From Ceratobasidium sp. AG-K (lineage: Eukaryota; Basidiomycota; Agaricomycetes; Cantharellales; Ceratobasidiaceae): a stretch of 64,000 bases of DNA. Where the stretch lies: NCBI GenBank assembly GCA_037039685.1, contig JAWNGF010000001.1, positions 9,548,001-9,612,000 of the forward strand. The letters are read 5' to 3'. Below are positions 1 to 12,638 of this stretch, piece by piece. Every line of letters begins with the position of its first letter. The first letter of the stretch is position 1. Below the pieces are notes generated by a model. That model was not told where the DNA came from. It ran no database searches and saw nothing but the letters and a program-made list of their open reading frames with translations. Position numbers and translations under genes: made by a program.

Positions 1-1560
1 GTCGAGGCACAGACTCGCCTTGCCACAATCTGGACATGTCAATGTGCTCTTGTACATCCCTTGAAACAAATCGGCTACAATGCTATTATTGCGGCGCCCA
101 TGACCCTCCCATGTTTCGCGCGCAATCCGAGCTTCGACCTTTGCAACGTCTGCAGCTGAGACGTTCTCGGGCCATTCTGGTTTCTCTACGTACGGCTTCT
201 TGAGAACTCGGTTGAGATCTTCATGTAATCCATCCAGAATTGTCCCAATGAGTTCCTGAGAGTCGCATTCTTCGTAACCAGCGAATTGAGGAGCCCATTG
301 ACACACGATGCCCTTGAGATTGAGCGGTACGTATGCAGAGTACAAATCTGACCCCGCCGCATCTAGCGAGACGATGGATTTCGGTCTAGCCCCCTCTGGG
401 TAAGTCTGTTTGACGAGTGTCCCAAATGCTCGCGCAAATTCCCCTTGCGTTCCCAGAGGATTGTCGAGGTTTAGTTCGTTTTGATAGAGGTTATTCAGAA
501 AGTAGCGCTCGAGTTCGGGAATATGAAGGAGACACTGCAACCCCGCATTCATGAAGCATGTGTGCCCCCTATCCCCGTCCGTGTTAGCCAGGCCTGAGCA
601 CAGAACATAAACTTACAGATTTTGAAGTCCCATTGTCCCTCGAGGAACATGGCTCTGATACCGGCGCCCCTTGAACGGGATTACTTTAGGGGATTTCTCC
701 GGGTTACTTCTCAAATGCACAGTGGCACAGGGATCCGCGGGGATCGATACAGCGTCGGCGTCCACAAGCCAGCTATCGCCAGAGTATATCTCCACAGCGA
801 TGACCGTACTCAACCGATTGAGTTCGGTTACAGGCGTATCACTTTCTACAGGAATGGGAAGTAGGCTGCCTTGGTAAATATTCCTCAGTGGAATGCCAGA
901 CTTGGGGGTCCTGGGTGGCATATTCCATACTCGAAATCGTTGAGAGCCGCTGATTCCTAGGGAAGATGCAGCTCGGGAAGCCAAGCTTGATATGGTACCA
1001 TTGGCAGGGAATTCGAAGCTCGTAGAACTAATCGAGGGTCGGTCAGAGTCAACTAGGAGGAAAGCGTAGAAAGTTCGCGGGTAGACTTCAATGCGGAGTT
1101 CAGGAAGACCATTTCTTGTCGGCCATGCAATGACCTCTCGCTTGATGGTTGTGGATGGTTGACCGTACCTAGTAAGCGTATTTATTTCAGAATCTAGCAA
1201 GGGCAGTATACGAGCTTACCACTTGCTGAAATTATTCCAAGCATCCTCCGGTATAAATTCGATTTCATAGCCTTCTACTAGATCGGGCAGCAGATCAGAC
1301 GTCCCCGATTGCAGGATATCCGAATTATCGACAGGTCCGAGGTTCTGCTCCGTGATTTCCGGAAAGTCCTTGCTTGGAGTGCCCAAGACGGCCACTTCCC
1401 ATGATTGAAACCACTTGCGCGAGGTGACAAACCAGTATGTATCAGGTTCCAAAGGCATTTGTTTCGCGATGGTGATCATCGTGTGCCGCTCTTGAGGGGT
1501 GGAATTGTTTAACGGGCCCACCTCATACCGGTTAGGCCCACTCGTTGAAGAATTATCCAT
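1..1560 (-). CDS. Ubiquitin-specific protease (DUSP + UBL + USP catalytic domain), 5' part, runs off the window
   Basis: Deubiquitinase of the USP4/11/15 type that cleaves ubiquitin from proteins. Three exons are seen: 1560-1220, 1168-617 and 568 to the window edge. Exon 1 carries a DUSP-like domain (Trp-rich, WFVTSRKWFQSWEV). Exon 2 holds a ubiquitin-like region. The exon 2/3 junction rebuilds the cysteine box GLQNLGHTCFMNAGLQC with the oxyanion Asn and nucleophile Cys present. Downstream lies the ECDSQE box, and the first Cys-x-x-Cys of the zinc finger is near position 30. The more usual Asn of the GNTC motif is His here, a position that varies in the family. The His/Asp end of the catalytic domain is outside the window. 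The start at 1560 is the first in-frame ATG; an upstream exon cannot be excluded. Confidence 0.88.
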
Positions 1561-2359
1561 ATAGATTGACCTGAAATTGAGCTTGAATGTGACCCGAAAG
1601 TAATGGCAGGTTTGATTGGTGACACAGATGACACAATGTCGGGTGAAGTTAATTGCCCTAGAAGCACTCGGGGTGGTCCCAAAGCCAAGTCAGGCGAAAA
1701 GTGGACTTCGTCGGAAATCAACTCGCCACCAGACGATGGTGATCGTGATGAGTTACGCGTCCCGCGAGTTCAAATTCAATACAGCCTGAAGCGCCAAACA
1801 CAGCATCGGCGATCAAATAATCAGATCGACGATAAGACTCAATCAAGGCTTACCGGGAACAGAGCAAAAATGATGGCATTTTGCCGTTCAACATTTGTAT
1901 TCAAAGGTTCCAAATCCTCAGAAGCCAGTCTGGAGAATGGCAGATCGACTAGTTTCGGAAACACTGCGTACGGCTGACAGCGAGCGAAGTTATTCAAACA
2001 CGGGCTCTGAAAAGAATGTGCTTCTAATAGAGTTCCTTGCAGGCAGACCGTCCTGGTAACAGGCGGACCATCCTAGTAACCATGTGCGAGATGCTTCCCG
2101 ACACAATAACTCAAATCTATGGAGTGGTGAACCGTTTCAGCATGCTAAGTCTGACCCTCGTTTGTGAAAAGCGGTCGATCGGCAAATGGCAGTGAGGATT
2201 AGGAATAATCTGCTTATCGTTATGCAATGAGCCCGATTTTATGTGTACTCGAAATCCGGATATCATCCAAGTCGATAGATGACTAGTATATATGCGCCAC
2301 CAAAGTAGATACAGTAACCCAAGGGGAAATGCCCGTAAAGCGGTGCAACTCATAAGTGT
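1561..2359. other. Intergenic, no supported gene
   Basis: This is the 5' flank of the ubiquitin protease and 3' flank of the first M43 gene. A 124-codon plus-strand frame at 1603-1977 has no recognisable motif or splice structure and is not supported. Confidence 0.5.
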
Positions 2360-3490
2360 TTACACATTGATGCCACGGTAAGTTGCAATTTGAGACTTGA
2401 TGCGAGCATATTGCCCAGGGGTGAACTAACGAGTTGATTAGTAAGTAATAGCTTGGCGTATGCAAATTGAAAATGCTCACCTCGGTCATGCAAGAGTTGA
2501 CGCTGTAGTCCATGTAGTTGTGGATCCTGTCCAGCCGTTGAGACAATGCTATAGTAACCTTTCTAAAATTCAAGAATTACTCACGGGTCAACTCCGCCTC
2601 CAGCGCAAGTATCACGCCCAGTGGGGCAACCAGACGCAGCCGAGGCCTCAGGAGGGGTATCGCTCACATAGTCGCCATTACCAGTGCAGCCGCCTTGGAA
2701 AGTGTGGTAAAGCCCGAGCCAGTGACCAGCCTCATGTGTAAGCGTTTTGCCCTGGTTGTAGTTGGTCTTGGAGCCGCCCGGAACGGTGCTGTAGAGAAAA
2801 ACGATTCCGTCGTCCGTCGGGTTGCTAGAGTAGGAGGATGGGAAAGTAGCATATCCCAAAAGACCCTGGGGGGTAACAGAGGTGAAGCCGACAGAGTAGA
2901 CATTGAGAGCCGCGGCACCACCCTTGCGCAAGGCACTTTTCATTGCGCTCTGGTACGAGGTACCGGGGCCAGCATAATTGAACCAGTTCCTATAATAGCT
3001 CGTTGAGATACACGCAAATAAAACCCAACACATTTACTCACGCGTTGGTGGTACGATCTGTGCCCGCGAGAGTAAAGGTCAAACCACTTCCAGAATAATG
3101 AGAATTGAGTGCAGAGATCGAGGCGGTAATCTGCGAGGCAGGGATATTTCCCTGGGTCAGGGCTGAACGAAGATTAGTTGCAGCAGCATTTAGCGGCATA
3201 TATCGCTTACCGGTTCCGGATTGTATGACATGCCAGTAAACCTGAACAGTGGCAGCAAACTTGGCGTTGGGACCTTCTTTGAACTGGACTTTATTGGCGG
3301 CAAAGTGAGCCTCGGCCGCGGCAATAACATCCTCGCTAGGGTTATTTGTTCAGTACAGCACGTATGCTATGGTGCAAGTTGGTACAACTCACCTAGGAGA
3401 GGAAGCACAAATGGAGGCGACGTTATGGAAGGGTGCGGCGAGAGCCGAGGTGATACCAAGAGCGAGAGCGGTGAATGCGGCGAAAAGCAT
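2360..3490 (-). CDS. Secreted M43-family (pappalysin/cytophagalysin-like) zinc metalloprotease, copy 1
   Basis: Predicted extracellular endopeptidase of 286 residues. Six exons: 3490-3393, 3335-3211, 3162-3042, 2989-2585, 2526-2481 and 2425-2360. It starts with a signal peptide ([20 protein letters not shown]), then a short propeptide-like part with the VYWHVIQSG block. The zinc motif [11 protein letters not shown] (HExxHxxGxxH, residues about 200-210) follows, with paired cysteines and the metzincin Met-turn NYMDYS. All catalytic residues are present. The second position after the motif's Glu is Ala where the other copies have Val. Exon lengths 98/125/121/405/46/66 are identical to copies 2 and 3, although this gene sits 42 kb away and inverted. 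A secreted role in nutrition or host interaction is inference. Confidence 0.93.
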
Positions 3491-5272
3491 GGCTGAGACA
3501 ATGACCAGTGGACCGAAGCTGTAATCCCAACAGATGAATATTACCCTAGCTCTGTCCGGCTTTTTATACCATGACTCAAGAGGGCCCGATGATCCTTGCC
3601 GACGTGGAAATTATGCCAGAAGTTGCGCACCCGTGAGTGCGCTCATAGAAACACATGGCGTCGCCAGCGTGCTCTCAGATAACCTGACAGCCAAGGCGAG
3701 CGAGAAATGGCTTGGGCCGGTAACTAGGACGTGGATTTCATGTCGCTATTATAAGAAGATGGACATAGCTAAATGACTGGGTTTTCTTCGAGGTTTTGCC
3801 GTATCAAGCCAAGCCTATTCACGTAAACCACTCACTGCACGATGCCCCTATATAGCCCCAGTTACTTGTTTCGAAATGATTGGAAATTTAGCCGCCCAAT
3901 TAAGGTTTTTATTGCTGGAAGTATAATAGGTCAACGACCTACCGAAAGCTCGTGAGTCACCATGACAGGAGTGCGAACCAGCGCAGAGCGAAGTTATATA
4001 CTACGTCTTTGAGTACATCACCCGAAGCTGTACATGCACCTCCGCGCCACAAATGCTACTTTTCGTCTCAAGGAAGGTCCCAGCAGCGAGTCGCTCTACC
4101 GAAATGATGGCCGATCCCGGGCGCTACTTCCGGAAGCTCGAGTTGCATGCATGCAAACGTCTTGGCTCCTCGGATAGTGTCACGAGGCTTCCTATGGGCA
4201 TGTGCACGCCTACTATAATGCCCTTCTATCGCATGGCTGGACAGACTCGTTCAGCACGCAACGTCTTGTCAATGTTGGGTGCACAGGGCCAAATATCGCA
4301 CGCTAGCTGGCAATCCCTATGTTTGGCTAGGTTTATGTGCTTCGGTCGGCCCTAAATAGCGAGTTCAGCAGATTACTGTAACTCCGAATTTTGAAATCTG
4401 AATGCTTCCACGTATTTTCAAGCAATCGCTGTGTGGCCTTGGTGCTAAAATGTGTGGAACGCTTGCGCTTGCGGGAAGGTCGAGCGCCTTGGGTGGTGTA
4501 CCCAAGTAAACTTAAACTCAGATCCAACTCAATTTGCAAATGTATTCCGTTTATGGGTCACATCCGCCTGGCCCGATTATGTCCGGTGTTGATTGATACT
4601 ATGCCGAAGGTCAGAACTTGATGAGCACCGAATACTACAGCAACTATCTTGGGACCGGGGGGCCATCTGCCCAACGCCTGCTCGTTATGAGGGCCCCTCC
4701 TGAATTAAACGCTAAACTACAGCAGCGTGTGACAGGAAAACAATCTGTTTTCTGCTTTTAAGCACACCCTCCAGCCTACGATATCCAATTACTGTCGTCT
4801 ATACCATCGCGACCGCCACTTGCTGGCTCAGGGTATCTTATCCCCCGCTCCATCTTAAAACACCCCGGGCATCCACCGAGCCGCATGTTGAGCGTATTCG
4901 AGATATGCATCACGTAGGGTCCCATTCTATTGGGCGGGCAGGTTGTCGATCATATCCCACGTCAGCCGTTCTTTATTGCCATATTTCTTATCTTTGCGAG
5001 AATTGAGGTAACTCCGAGCCGGGATGCGAATAGCCGCCTAGTAATTCAACGTTATGAGTATGATAAGCCTCGTGTTCCCCACGTTGGAGGCCGCGCAGCT
5101 CCTTTATATATATGCATGAATGACGTGTCCCAATCCTCTTCCTTTTACTGTTGGTAACTTGAGTAAGAGACTACAGTAGGCTACAGGTGGTTGCGTTTTA
5201 CTTGGTTACATTATAGCATCGGTACTAAGATCATTTTCCCAGGATCTTGATTCCTCCGAACCAAAAGCAGCA
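3491..5272. other. Intergenic, about 1.8 kb, no supported gene
   Basis: Apart from the M43 promoter at its left end I find no splice-supported coding frame, repeat or RNA gene. The short open frames (longest 100 codons at 4053-4355) show no motif. Confidence 0.5.
3562..3568 (-). promoter_or_regulatory. TATA box of M43 copy 1
   Basis: TATAAAA on the minus strand, about 70 bp upstream of the ATG at 3490. M43 copies 2 and 4 have TATAAAA at nearly the same distance. Confidence 0.6.
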
Positions 5273-8200
5273 ATGGCTGAAAAAACAGGGCGAGACCCGC
5301 CGATAAGTGCCAGGTCGTTACATACTGCTAATGTAAGTATAGGAGTATGTTAAGCTACCCTTCCAAGGCTAAATTATCGTTACGTGATTTGTAGTCACCC
5401 AACGACATGGGAGGAAGCCCCACATTGAATAAACCGAACGAAACCTCCAATTCACCAGCCAACAATTGTCAACTCAGGAACCCGCAACTCGAGCAGAATT
5501 CACCTGGGACAAAACACGTACTATTCTTATATAAGATTGCGGTTCCTGCTAGGCTAATGTCAGTGCTATATACAGGGAAGCATTCCCAGCGGAGAGTTCG
5601 ATCCTTACGGAGGGGAACTAGAACCAGAAGCACGGGTATGGAAGACTTACATGAGTGAGGCGGATAGATTTGATACCGACAAAGTAAACGAATGGAACAA
5701 GTTGGTTACTTTTACTAGAGGTTAGGATAATGGTTGCTAATTAAACATACAGATCGCTAGATATTATCCTATGTATGTGCTATCTATATCCAGTTCAACT
5801 TGATTGATTTACCCGCCCGACACAATATAATTGCAGTATTTGTACGTGGAATTGAGGCTTCCTATCCATGCATATGAAGACGGGAGTTAATATTATACAA
5901 TAGGCGGCGTTATTCTCGGCAATAGCTACAGCGTATGAACCCACGCCGATCTTTGGTCCTAGTTGTCTGACAAAGAGACATCATCTAGTTTTATCATCGA
6001 GAGCTTGAGCGAGTTGCGTGAAGACCCAGCGGATACGTCTTCCCAAACCCTCACTGTGATATCGCAGACCCTACTCGCGATCGCAAACAGCAGCCGACCG
6101 GTACCGCTTGTACTACCCGACCCTAATCCAACCCCAATGAACGAAGCATTTACCCCGAATCCCGCAGCTGTTTGGGTAAACACACTATGGTTCCTATCGC
6201 TTAGCCTAAGCGTGGCGGTGTCACTTTTTGCCATGCTCGCTAAGGAGTGGTGTTATTTGTTTATTTCAAACCGCAACGGTCACACATGCGCGCAAACCCG
6301 GGAGAGACAAAAGCGCTGGGATGGGGTGGTAAAGTGGAGAATGCCCGAACTGCTAGCGGTCCTCCCGTCCATGATTCATTTAGCCCTTTGTAAGTAATTA
6401 ATATAAGGCATACAAATGTTAGCGTACTGATACCCCTTAGTTCTCTTTGCTATCGGCCTTTGTGTCTACCTTTGGGACATTCACCCTGTTGTCGCAGCAC
6501 CTGTGGTGGTGGTTACAATTGGCGCGTCAATTGTCTATCTAGCATCGACCATTCTCCCACTGTTATTCGACTATTGCCCTTATAGCACCACACTTTTACA
6601 AACCGGGAAGGTCATTTTATCTCGTGTAGCGGACGCCTGGAGAAAGCGCAACATGGGCGACAACTCTGCGCGGGATGACCCCTCTAATCAGGATATCGAT
6701 GACCTTGCGATACAGGAAAGCATGACCGGTCAGGCTTTGGCCTGGCTAATCGCAAGCTCAAAGGATCCCAAATCAGTAGACGTAGCACTTCAGGCGATTG
6801 CTGGGGCAGAAAGAAGCTCGTCGCTGGAGCCACTACTAGCGAAAGAACCCAAAGTCAAGATGATGGTGTACAAGCGACTGATTGCTGGGAGCACATATTC
6901 AGAGAACTACGAGCTAGTGTTTGGACTATATGCACGCGCCCTCTCTGCGCTCCAGCCGACTAAATATTTACCTCGTGAAGAAGAGCATAACCGAGTCAAC
7001 AAGCTTCAAAGAATGCTTAGGACTCTTCAAACAGGCACAGAGAAGTAAGTAAATCAAAATATTTCGATACGCAAAGCTCAAGGCGAACGACGGGTTGTTT
7101 AGGAATGTCATCAAGTGGCTTACGGCTGAGGGATTTGTTCTAACACCAATTGATCTATCAGCACTCAGCGTAGGAAGCAAGTGCGCATCCCTTTGCCTAA
7201 ACTTCCAGAGCCATCTGCACAGCGATCAAGTCCTGGAAGCATTGAACTCCGGTGTCAAACTGATTGAAAACCATTATAACAAGTTGGGGACTCTGCATAT
7301 AGCTGTCCTTCGAGCACTAGTGATAGGGATGTCGATGGTGTTCGGATGCACCCCTCTTCGCCCGAACTCTGTTGACGAGTCAACCGCCTATCTGGTTCGC
7401 CTACTTGGTAGCAAGTTGGACGATGGGCTCCTCAGCATTATGCTTGCAGCTTTCGCACGATCTCAAAACGACTACGAAGAAGGGGAACCCCATACCTCTG
7501 GAGTCTATGTAGCTCGTACAGAGCGTGCTATCGATCTCGTTTCAAAATATGCTTCTACCCTGGACAACCCCAGTTCCATTCCAGCAGGAGCATTAAGTAC
7601 CCTTGGATTGCTGGCCTTGCTTGCTGATCCGACGAAATATCGCCTCAAGGAACATGATTTTAGTACAATTCACAGCAGGTTTTCAGCAGTGAGAAGCGTC
7701 GATACAGGATTCGTCCACATCTTTCCCAAAACCAGCACCCTCCGCCAATACGCTACGGGACTAATCGGCAAGATGGAAAGCTGGGATTTCGACATGTGGG
7801 CTAGTAACGCATCAGCTACAGCATACCTAAAAACCCTCCACTATGCATACGCATACAACCAGTCGGCCGAAGCTCCGTCGCCTTATGTCTACATAATGGT
7901 GGTAGAGAGCATCTGCCGACTTCCATCGAGTAGCACACGACTTGAAAGCGCTAGCCTGTTCAAGAGCTTCCGTCCCGCCGAGGTCTCCAACGATTTAGTG
8001 TCTCTCGTTAAGAGTCGAGATATAATCACATTGCTATCCAACGCGCTTGAATCTGAAGACAAGGACGTGAACGATTTTGCGACATCACAACTAGGGCTAT
8101 TCATGGGGCTTGTTCAGTCGACATCTAGCGAGCTCACAGAAGCTTCCAGTGCTCTGCTCATCAGTCTTGCGCTCTGCGAAGGCATCTGGAACACAGAAAA

Positions 8201-10957
8201 ATGGTCAGGCTTGAGTAAAGCCACAGAGAGCGTTCTCCGCTATATTGAAGAACTCATTGGCGGACATCCAGAAGAGATCACTATCCAGCAAGAATACGCT
8301 CCTGAATCTGCAAATTTGACAAGTACCTGTATCCCAATACCGCAAATCTACATCTTGGTAGTGAACGTTATCCTCCATCACTCGAAATCCGATTTACTCG
8401 CGCCAATGTTGCAAGTACTAGCCGAAAAATTCTCTTCAACAGATCTCTACGACAGTCTTGCCGTGTTGGCAAGCAGTAGGAAAATTGTCCCATCATTGGT
8501 AGCGTGTCTGAGATCTGATGATCATGGTATGCATATGAAGGATTTTGCTTCGACACAACTGCGTCTCTTCATGGAGTTTATCCAAACAAACAAAATAGTA
8601 TCTCGTACTGCATCAGGTACTTGAAATTTGGTTGTTTTCTCAAATAGCACAAGCTCACCCACTCGCCAGAACTTTTACTTGATAGCCTGGCTGGGTGCGA
8701 TGACCTTTGGAGCTTGTCAGAGCAGCTTACACCGCTACGAGAATCGTTTTCGAAGTTGCGCAATCATAGGATCGAATTTATCGACAGTAACTTATCGAAT
8801 CTGAATCTACAAGAAAACATGTCGGCGAGCGCAACGTTCGCTGAGACATCTTTACGGGTTTTGCACCAGCCGCACAATCCCTTAGATGGGACGCTTCCCC
8901 CTCGGGTCTACGTTTTCGTGCTAGAAAGCGCGTGCCTATTCCCCTTTACGCATATTCAGTCAGCAATCAAAGATATATGCTCCGATTGCCACCCAAAGGA
9001 GCCTTCTAGCGACCTAGTAGACATAATCGACAAACGTGGAATGGTTTCTCGACTATCAGACGCGCTCAAGGTCGCTGATAACTTTCTCAAAGCCTTCGCA
9101 GCAGTACAACTTCAATTATTCATGAAATTAGGCCTACGCAATTCATCAGATTCTATGGGTACTTCCAGCCGCCTATTGAATTGTTTGTTTCAATGTAACG
9201 AGCTTTGGGATTCGGCACAAAAGCTAGCATTCTTGGGTGACAGTGGAACCCCTACTAGCCCTCACGGATACATGTTGTCATTGGTTTCGCGTCGTCTCCC
9301 CAAGTCAAAATACCAAACGGCTCTATTTTCGAACGAAGAGTTGGTCAAAGGCTATCTACAGGCTCTGCATCGCGTTTACGACAAGGTGTCTGAGCGTCCT
9401 GCTCCACACGTCTATGTTTTCGTCTTGGAAAGCATTTGCAGATTTTCATCCAACGCGATGTGCTCTTTAGGCATGGATGTGTTCAAAAAACTCCCTCCGC
9501 TAGAGCTCTCAAACCATCTAGGAGATTTAATCGATAACCGAGGGCTTATTCCACTATTATCAAAAGTAGCGCACCCCGACTATCCCCTTGCGGAAGACTT
9601 TGCTATTAAGCAGCTACTTTGGTTCATCGAGCGTTCAATCATTCAGGTGCACAACAAGCTCACGGATGGCGCTGAGCATATATTAACTAGCCTTTATGAC
9701 TGTCACGAACTTTGGAGCCTATCAAACAGAGATGCGGATATGAGCAAGGCTTTGTCGGATTTACGTACCGTCATGCTGGATCTCATTTCAAGTAATCTAT
9801 GTGATCGTGAAGAGTGGCGTGTGGCATCCACAGACATCCATTGCGCTAAAGCGTATTTACAAGCATTGTATCGCCTATCCACCCAACCCACCCGATTGAC
9901 CAAACCTCCTGCGCCATGGATTTATGTTTTCGCATTGGGCAGCAGCTGTGGAACCCTTTCGGACAACTCCGATGTGAAATCTCTTGGGACGGATTTGTTG
10001 CTAAAACTAGTCTCGCCCAACATCACCTATGATCTGGTAGTCTTGGTCGATAAACACAGTATTATTTCGCTGCTAGTAAAAGCACTCGATTCTCCTGTCG
10101 TCTCGCTCCAGGATATTGCCATACAACTTCTTTGTCGATACATTAGCTTTGTGATGAAGCCCTTATACGATGGACAACCGAATCGGACCAAATGGCAGAA
10201 GCACGAGGAAGAGGTGACAACCCCGACTGACTCCGACCCAGATCACCTTCGTGATATCCCCAATATCCTTCTACGTAGCTTGATTCGATGCAACGGTATT
10301 TGGCAAATTTCGGACGAACCAAAACTCGCGCCATTGAGAGCCACCCTCGAGGCACTCCGTCATTATCTGCTAGTCCAAATCGCCGGGCTACTATCAAACC
10401 CAGAGGAACAGGAGCAGTTGTTCGTCAACGAAAAGCCAGTGAAGCAAACCCTACAGATTCTGAAGCGCCTATATGGCAAGCGGATGGAAGTACCCGCACA
10501 GCTCTATGTCTTCGTAATCGAGAGCATCTGTCGCGAACCATCAAAGAACGTGAAATCTCTAGGCTTAGAGTTGCTTGATAACTTCCTACTTCCTGTCCTT
10601 TCGATGGAACTTGCTGCTTCTACTTCCCGAAGGAAAATTGCTTCGCTATTCGCAAAAGCACTTGATTCGCAGGACGAGGACCTTCACCTCTTTGTTCGAG
10701 TGCAGTCGTACCTCCTCGTCAACCTGATTTTGCCAGTACAACCTGTAGAAAGTCGTTGGCTGCGACATGCTTCCGATCTTTTGCTCTCTGCTTTATCCGA
10801 GGGCGAGGGAGCTGTTGACCTGGAGGTACTGAAGCGAAAGTTGGCGGATGACATTGCCGAGACGAAAAACTCGAGCCGCCGCGACTCGTTATTTTCTCTG
10901 AACCTCAAACCGTATTCGGATCGTGTCCTCCGGAATGTAAAGCCTCCTGAAGCCTAA
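5273..10957 (+). CDS. DUF6535 multi-pass membrane protein with long repeat-containing C-terminal region
   Basis: Fungal DUF6535 protein, function unknown, modelled at 1731 residues. Nine exons: 5273-5332, 5395-5517, 5576-5704, 5794-5841, 5904-5932, 5989-6389, 6441-7044, 7103-8616, 8670-10957. The family signature is split over small exons: ARVWKTYMSEADRFD and WNK in exon 3, then VFAALFSAIATAFIIES built from exons 4, 5 and 6 (first membrane segment, residues about 115-133). Three more membrane segments follow near residues 194-214, 251-275 and 279-305. From about residue 726 there are six degenerate helical repeats with the core YVFVLESICR. The exact boundaries of exons 3 and 4 are inferred; the 29-nt exon 5 is well supported because splicing restores the family motif in frame. 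A frame starting at 5963 is an intron read-through and not the true start. Confidence 0.82.
7881..10740 (+). repeat. Six tandem degenerate protein repeats inside the DUF6535 gene
   Basis: Repeat units begin near 7885, 8347, 8905, 9409, 9922 and 10504, so the period is about 154-194 codons. Each has a [V/I]Y[V/I]x[V/F]xxES core, a DLVxLVDxRxI segment about 40 residues later, then LLSxALxSxDxxxxDFAxxQLxLF. The repeats look all-helical and armadillo-like; that fold is inference. Confidence 0.75.
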
Positions 10958-11573
10958 GTGAGTACGTTCAAGGTTTCCCCCGGAAATTTTGCTCATAACG
11001 AATGCAGGTTCTAGATCCTCGTTGGTGTTTTTGCCTAATTCTGTCTCTGTCTTGTAGAATTCTGCCATGTACAGTCGCAAATGTGCAGTGATGTGTTGAC
11101 TTCCAATCCTGCCTTGGGGTGGGTTCCGGCCATCAGGGGACAGCTCATAGGGCATGGCGTTGTGCTCAAGACCGGCGGGAGGCATTTATTAGGGTAGAGT
11201 TGCGCTTCCACAGAGCATCAAGCTACCGTAATTATTGGCCAAGTAAGGATTTCTGAAAGTAACGCTCGTGATTACCAACGGGATCCTTCGTGAGGCAAGC
11301 ATATACGCACTCCAAGACCTTGGCCGACAAGCGCCCGGGATGATTACATAAACTAATGGTCAAGCGCGAAGTCCATGGGGTTTCCAACTTCGTGGCCTTA
11401 TTGGTTGTAATTGTTTGTAAATTCAACGCCAGATCATCGTGGCGGGGTACATACAGGCATTAACTGCGTACAGGCCAGCGTTTGAACACGAGCAAGGTGT
11501 ATTGTAGATAGGTTAGGCACAGCCTGGGTACCATGTTGTGATTATTTCATGATCGGAGGTATAGCTTCCAGCC
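10958..11573. other. Intergenic between convergent genes
   Basis: 3' flanks of the DUF6535 gene (plus) and the Tic20-like gene (minus). No further gene is supported; minus-strand frames at 10889-11185 and 11232-11426 lack motifs. Confidence 0.5.
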
Positions 11574-12378
11574 CTACTCCTCGCCCAACCATCGCTCTGC
11601 CATTATCCCTATATAGGGGAGCTGGTATCGTACGAGGCCAGCACCATTCGCGTCCCGGAACGCTCTAAACCTGGACCGGGTGATCATGTCAGCCTAAAAC
11701 GAACATAATGGCACCGTGGGATACTTACGCCATGTATAACACCGCAATCACAATGCTCATCGTTGACAAAAACTGTAAGAAGTTCGGAAACCGAAGGAGC
11801 CCCAGTAACCCTCGCAGCAAGAGTAATGGCGTGGAAAGTAGCGCAGATTGGTATGCTATATTTGGAATTAGACCCAGAAGTGGGCAATTGATCGCAGCCA
11901 GACGTACCATGGAATCGAACAAAGTCGTTGCTCGTCTCGAGTATGAGGAGTATCAAAGCTATAGCACTCACACGTTAGCAAGTGCTTTGTCAACGGCGAA
12001 TAATCGGCCCACCTGTGATCGGCCCGCCTAAATACGCAACTGGGGCTTCAAGGTCTACCCTCCACCCAAACCTCGTCTCCCACTCGTTTACACCCATCTG
12101 GTCTTCTACGGCCCCTGCACCTCCTCCTATCGAGTTTCCAAACGTCGGTACAGCGCCAGCCTGGGATTTGTTAGTCAACGATCCACCGCAGCACACTTGA
12201 ATAAACGTACCTGGTACGACGAAACAGACGAGGGACCCGCTACCGATTGGACAAAGTTGGAAGATTGGTGTGCGGGGAACCATGGTCGTTTGGCTTTCGA
12301 TTGCGAGGCAGGTTCCGGTGGGGCATCTGGGGGAGGTGTATACGCAGCAAAGGACGCAAAGTCTTGTCGTGTCGACAT
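11574..12378 (-). CDS. Small Tic20-like/UPF0132 (DUF4870-type) membrane protein
   Basis: Predicted 196-residue multi-pass membrane protein. Five exons: 12378-12211, 12160-12013, 11958-11908, 11855-11729, 11670-11574. Residues 1-56 are Pro/Ser-rich and cytosolic-looking. The family block W-E-T-R-x-G-W-R-V-D-L-E-A-P-V-A-Y-L-G-G-P-I-T leads into ALILLILETSNDFVRFHAYQ (first membrane segment and the conserved VRFHAxQS). Two further hydrophobic segments follow (LLLLRGLLGLL and FLSTMSIVIAVLYMA). It ends in LPYIGIMAERWLGEE. The family is known as small fungal membrane proteins of unknown function. The intron joins restore the family motif exactly. It shares a roughly 260-bp divergent promoter with RPS24. 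Confidence 0.85.
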
Positions 12379-12638
12379 CTTATGTCAGCTCCAGCTACAA
12401 GCGTGTACAAACGTCTCTATGAGCGTTGGACAAGTCTAGTGAATGACAGCAAGTGAATGATGTCGGAGATCAGTTCCATTAGGCCAAACGGTGGTGACGT
12501 AACATTGTGGCAATAGGGTCTTGTGCTGATGTTTGGCGCCCCCGGATCGCTCGGAAGCAATTGGATCTCCCGGCGGACAGACCTTTCGCATATCGAAACG
12601 GCGAGCTCGTAACAAAAAGGCAGCAAGACCAGCCCATC
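12379..12638. promoter_or_regulatory. Divergent promoter of the Tic20-like gene and RPS24
   Basis: The two start codons (12378 minus, 12639 plus) face away from each other across 260 bp. No TATA box is obvious. A CACCACCGTTT-type stretch (minus, about 12485-12497) is the only notable short motif. Confidence 0.5.

Noticed and set aside
5963..6397. ORF start at 5963 as the beginning of the DUF6535 protein
   Set aside because: It begins in an intron; upstream exons restore the full family N-terminus in frame.
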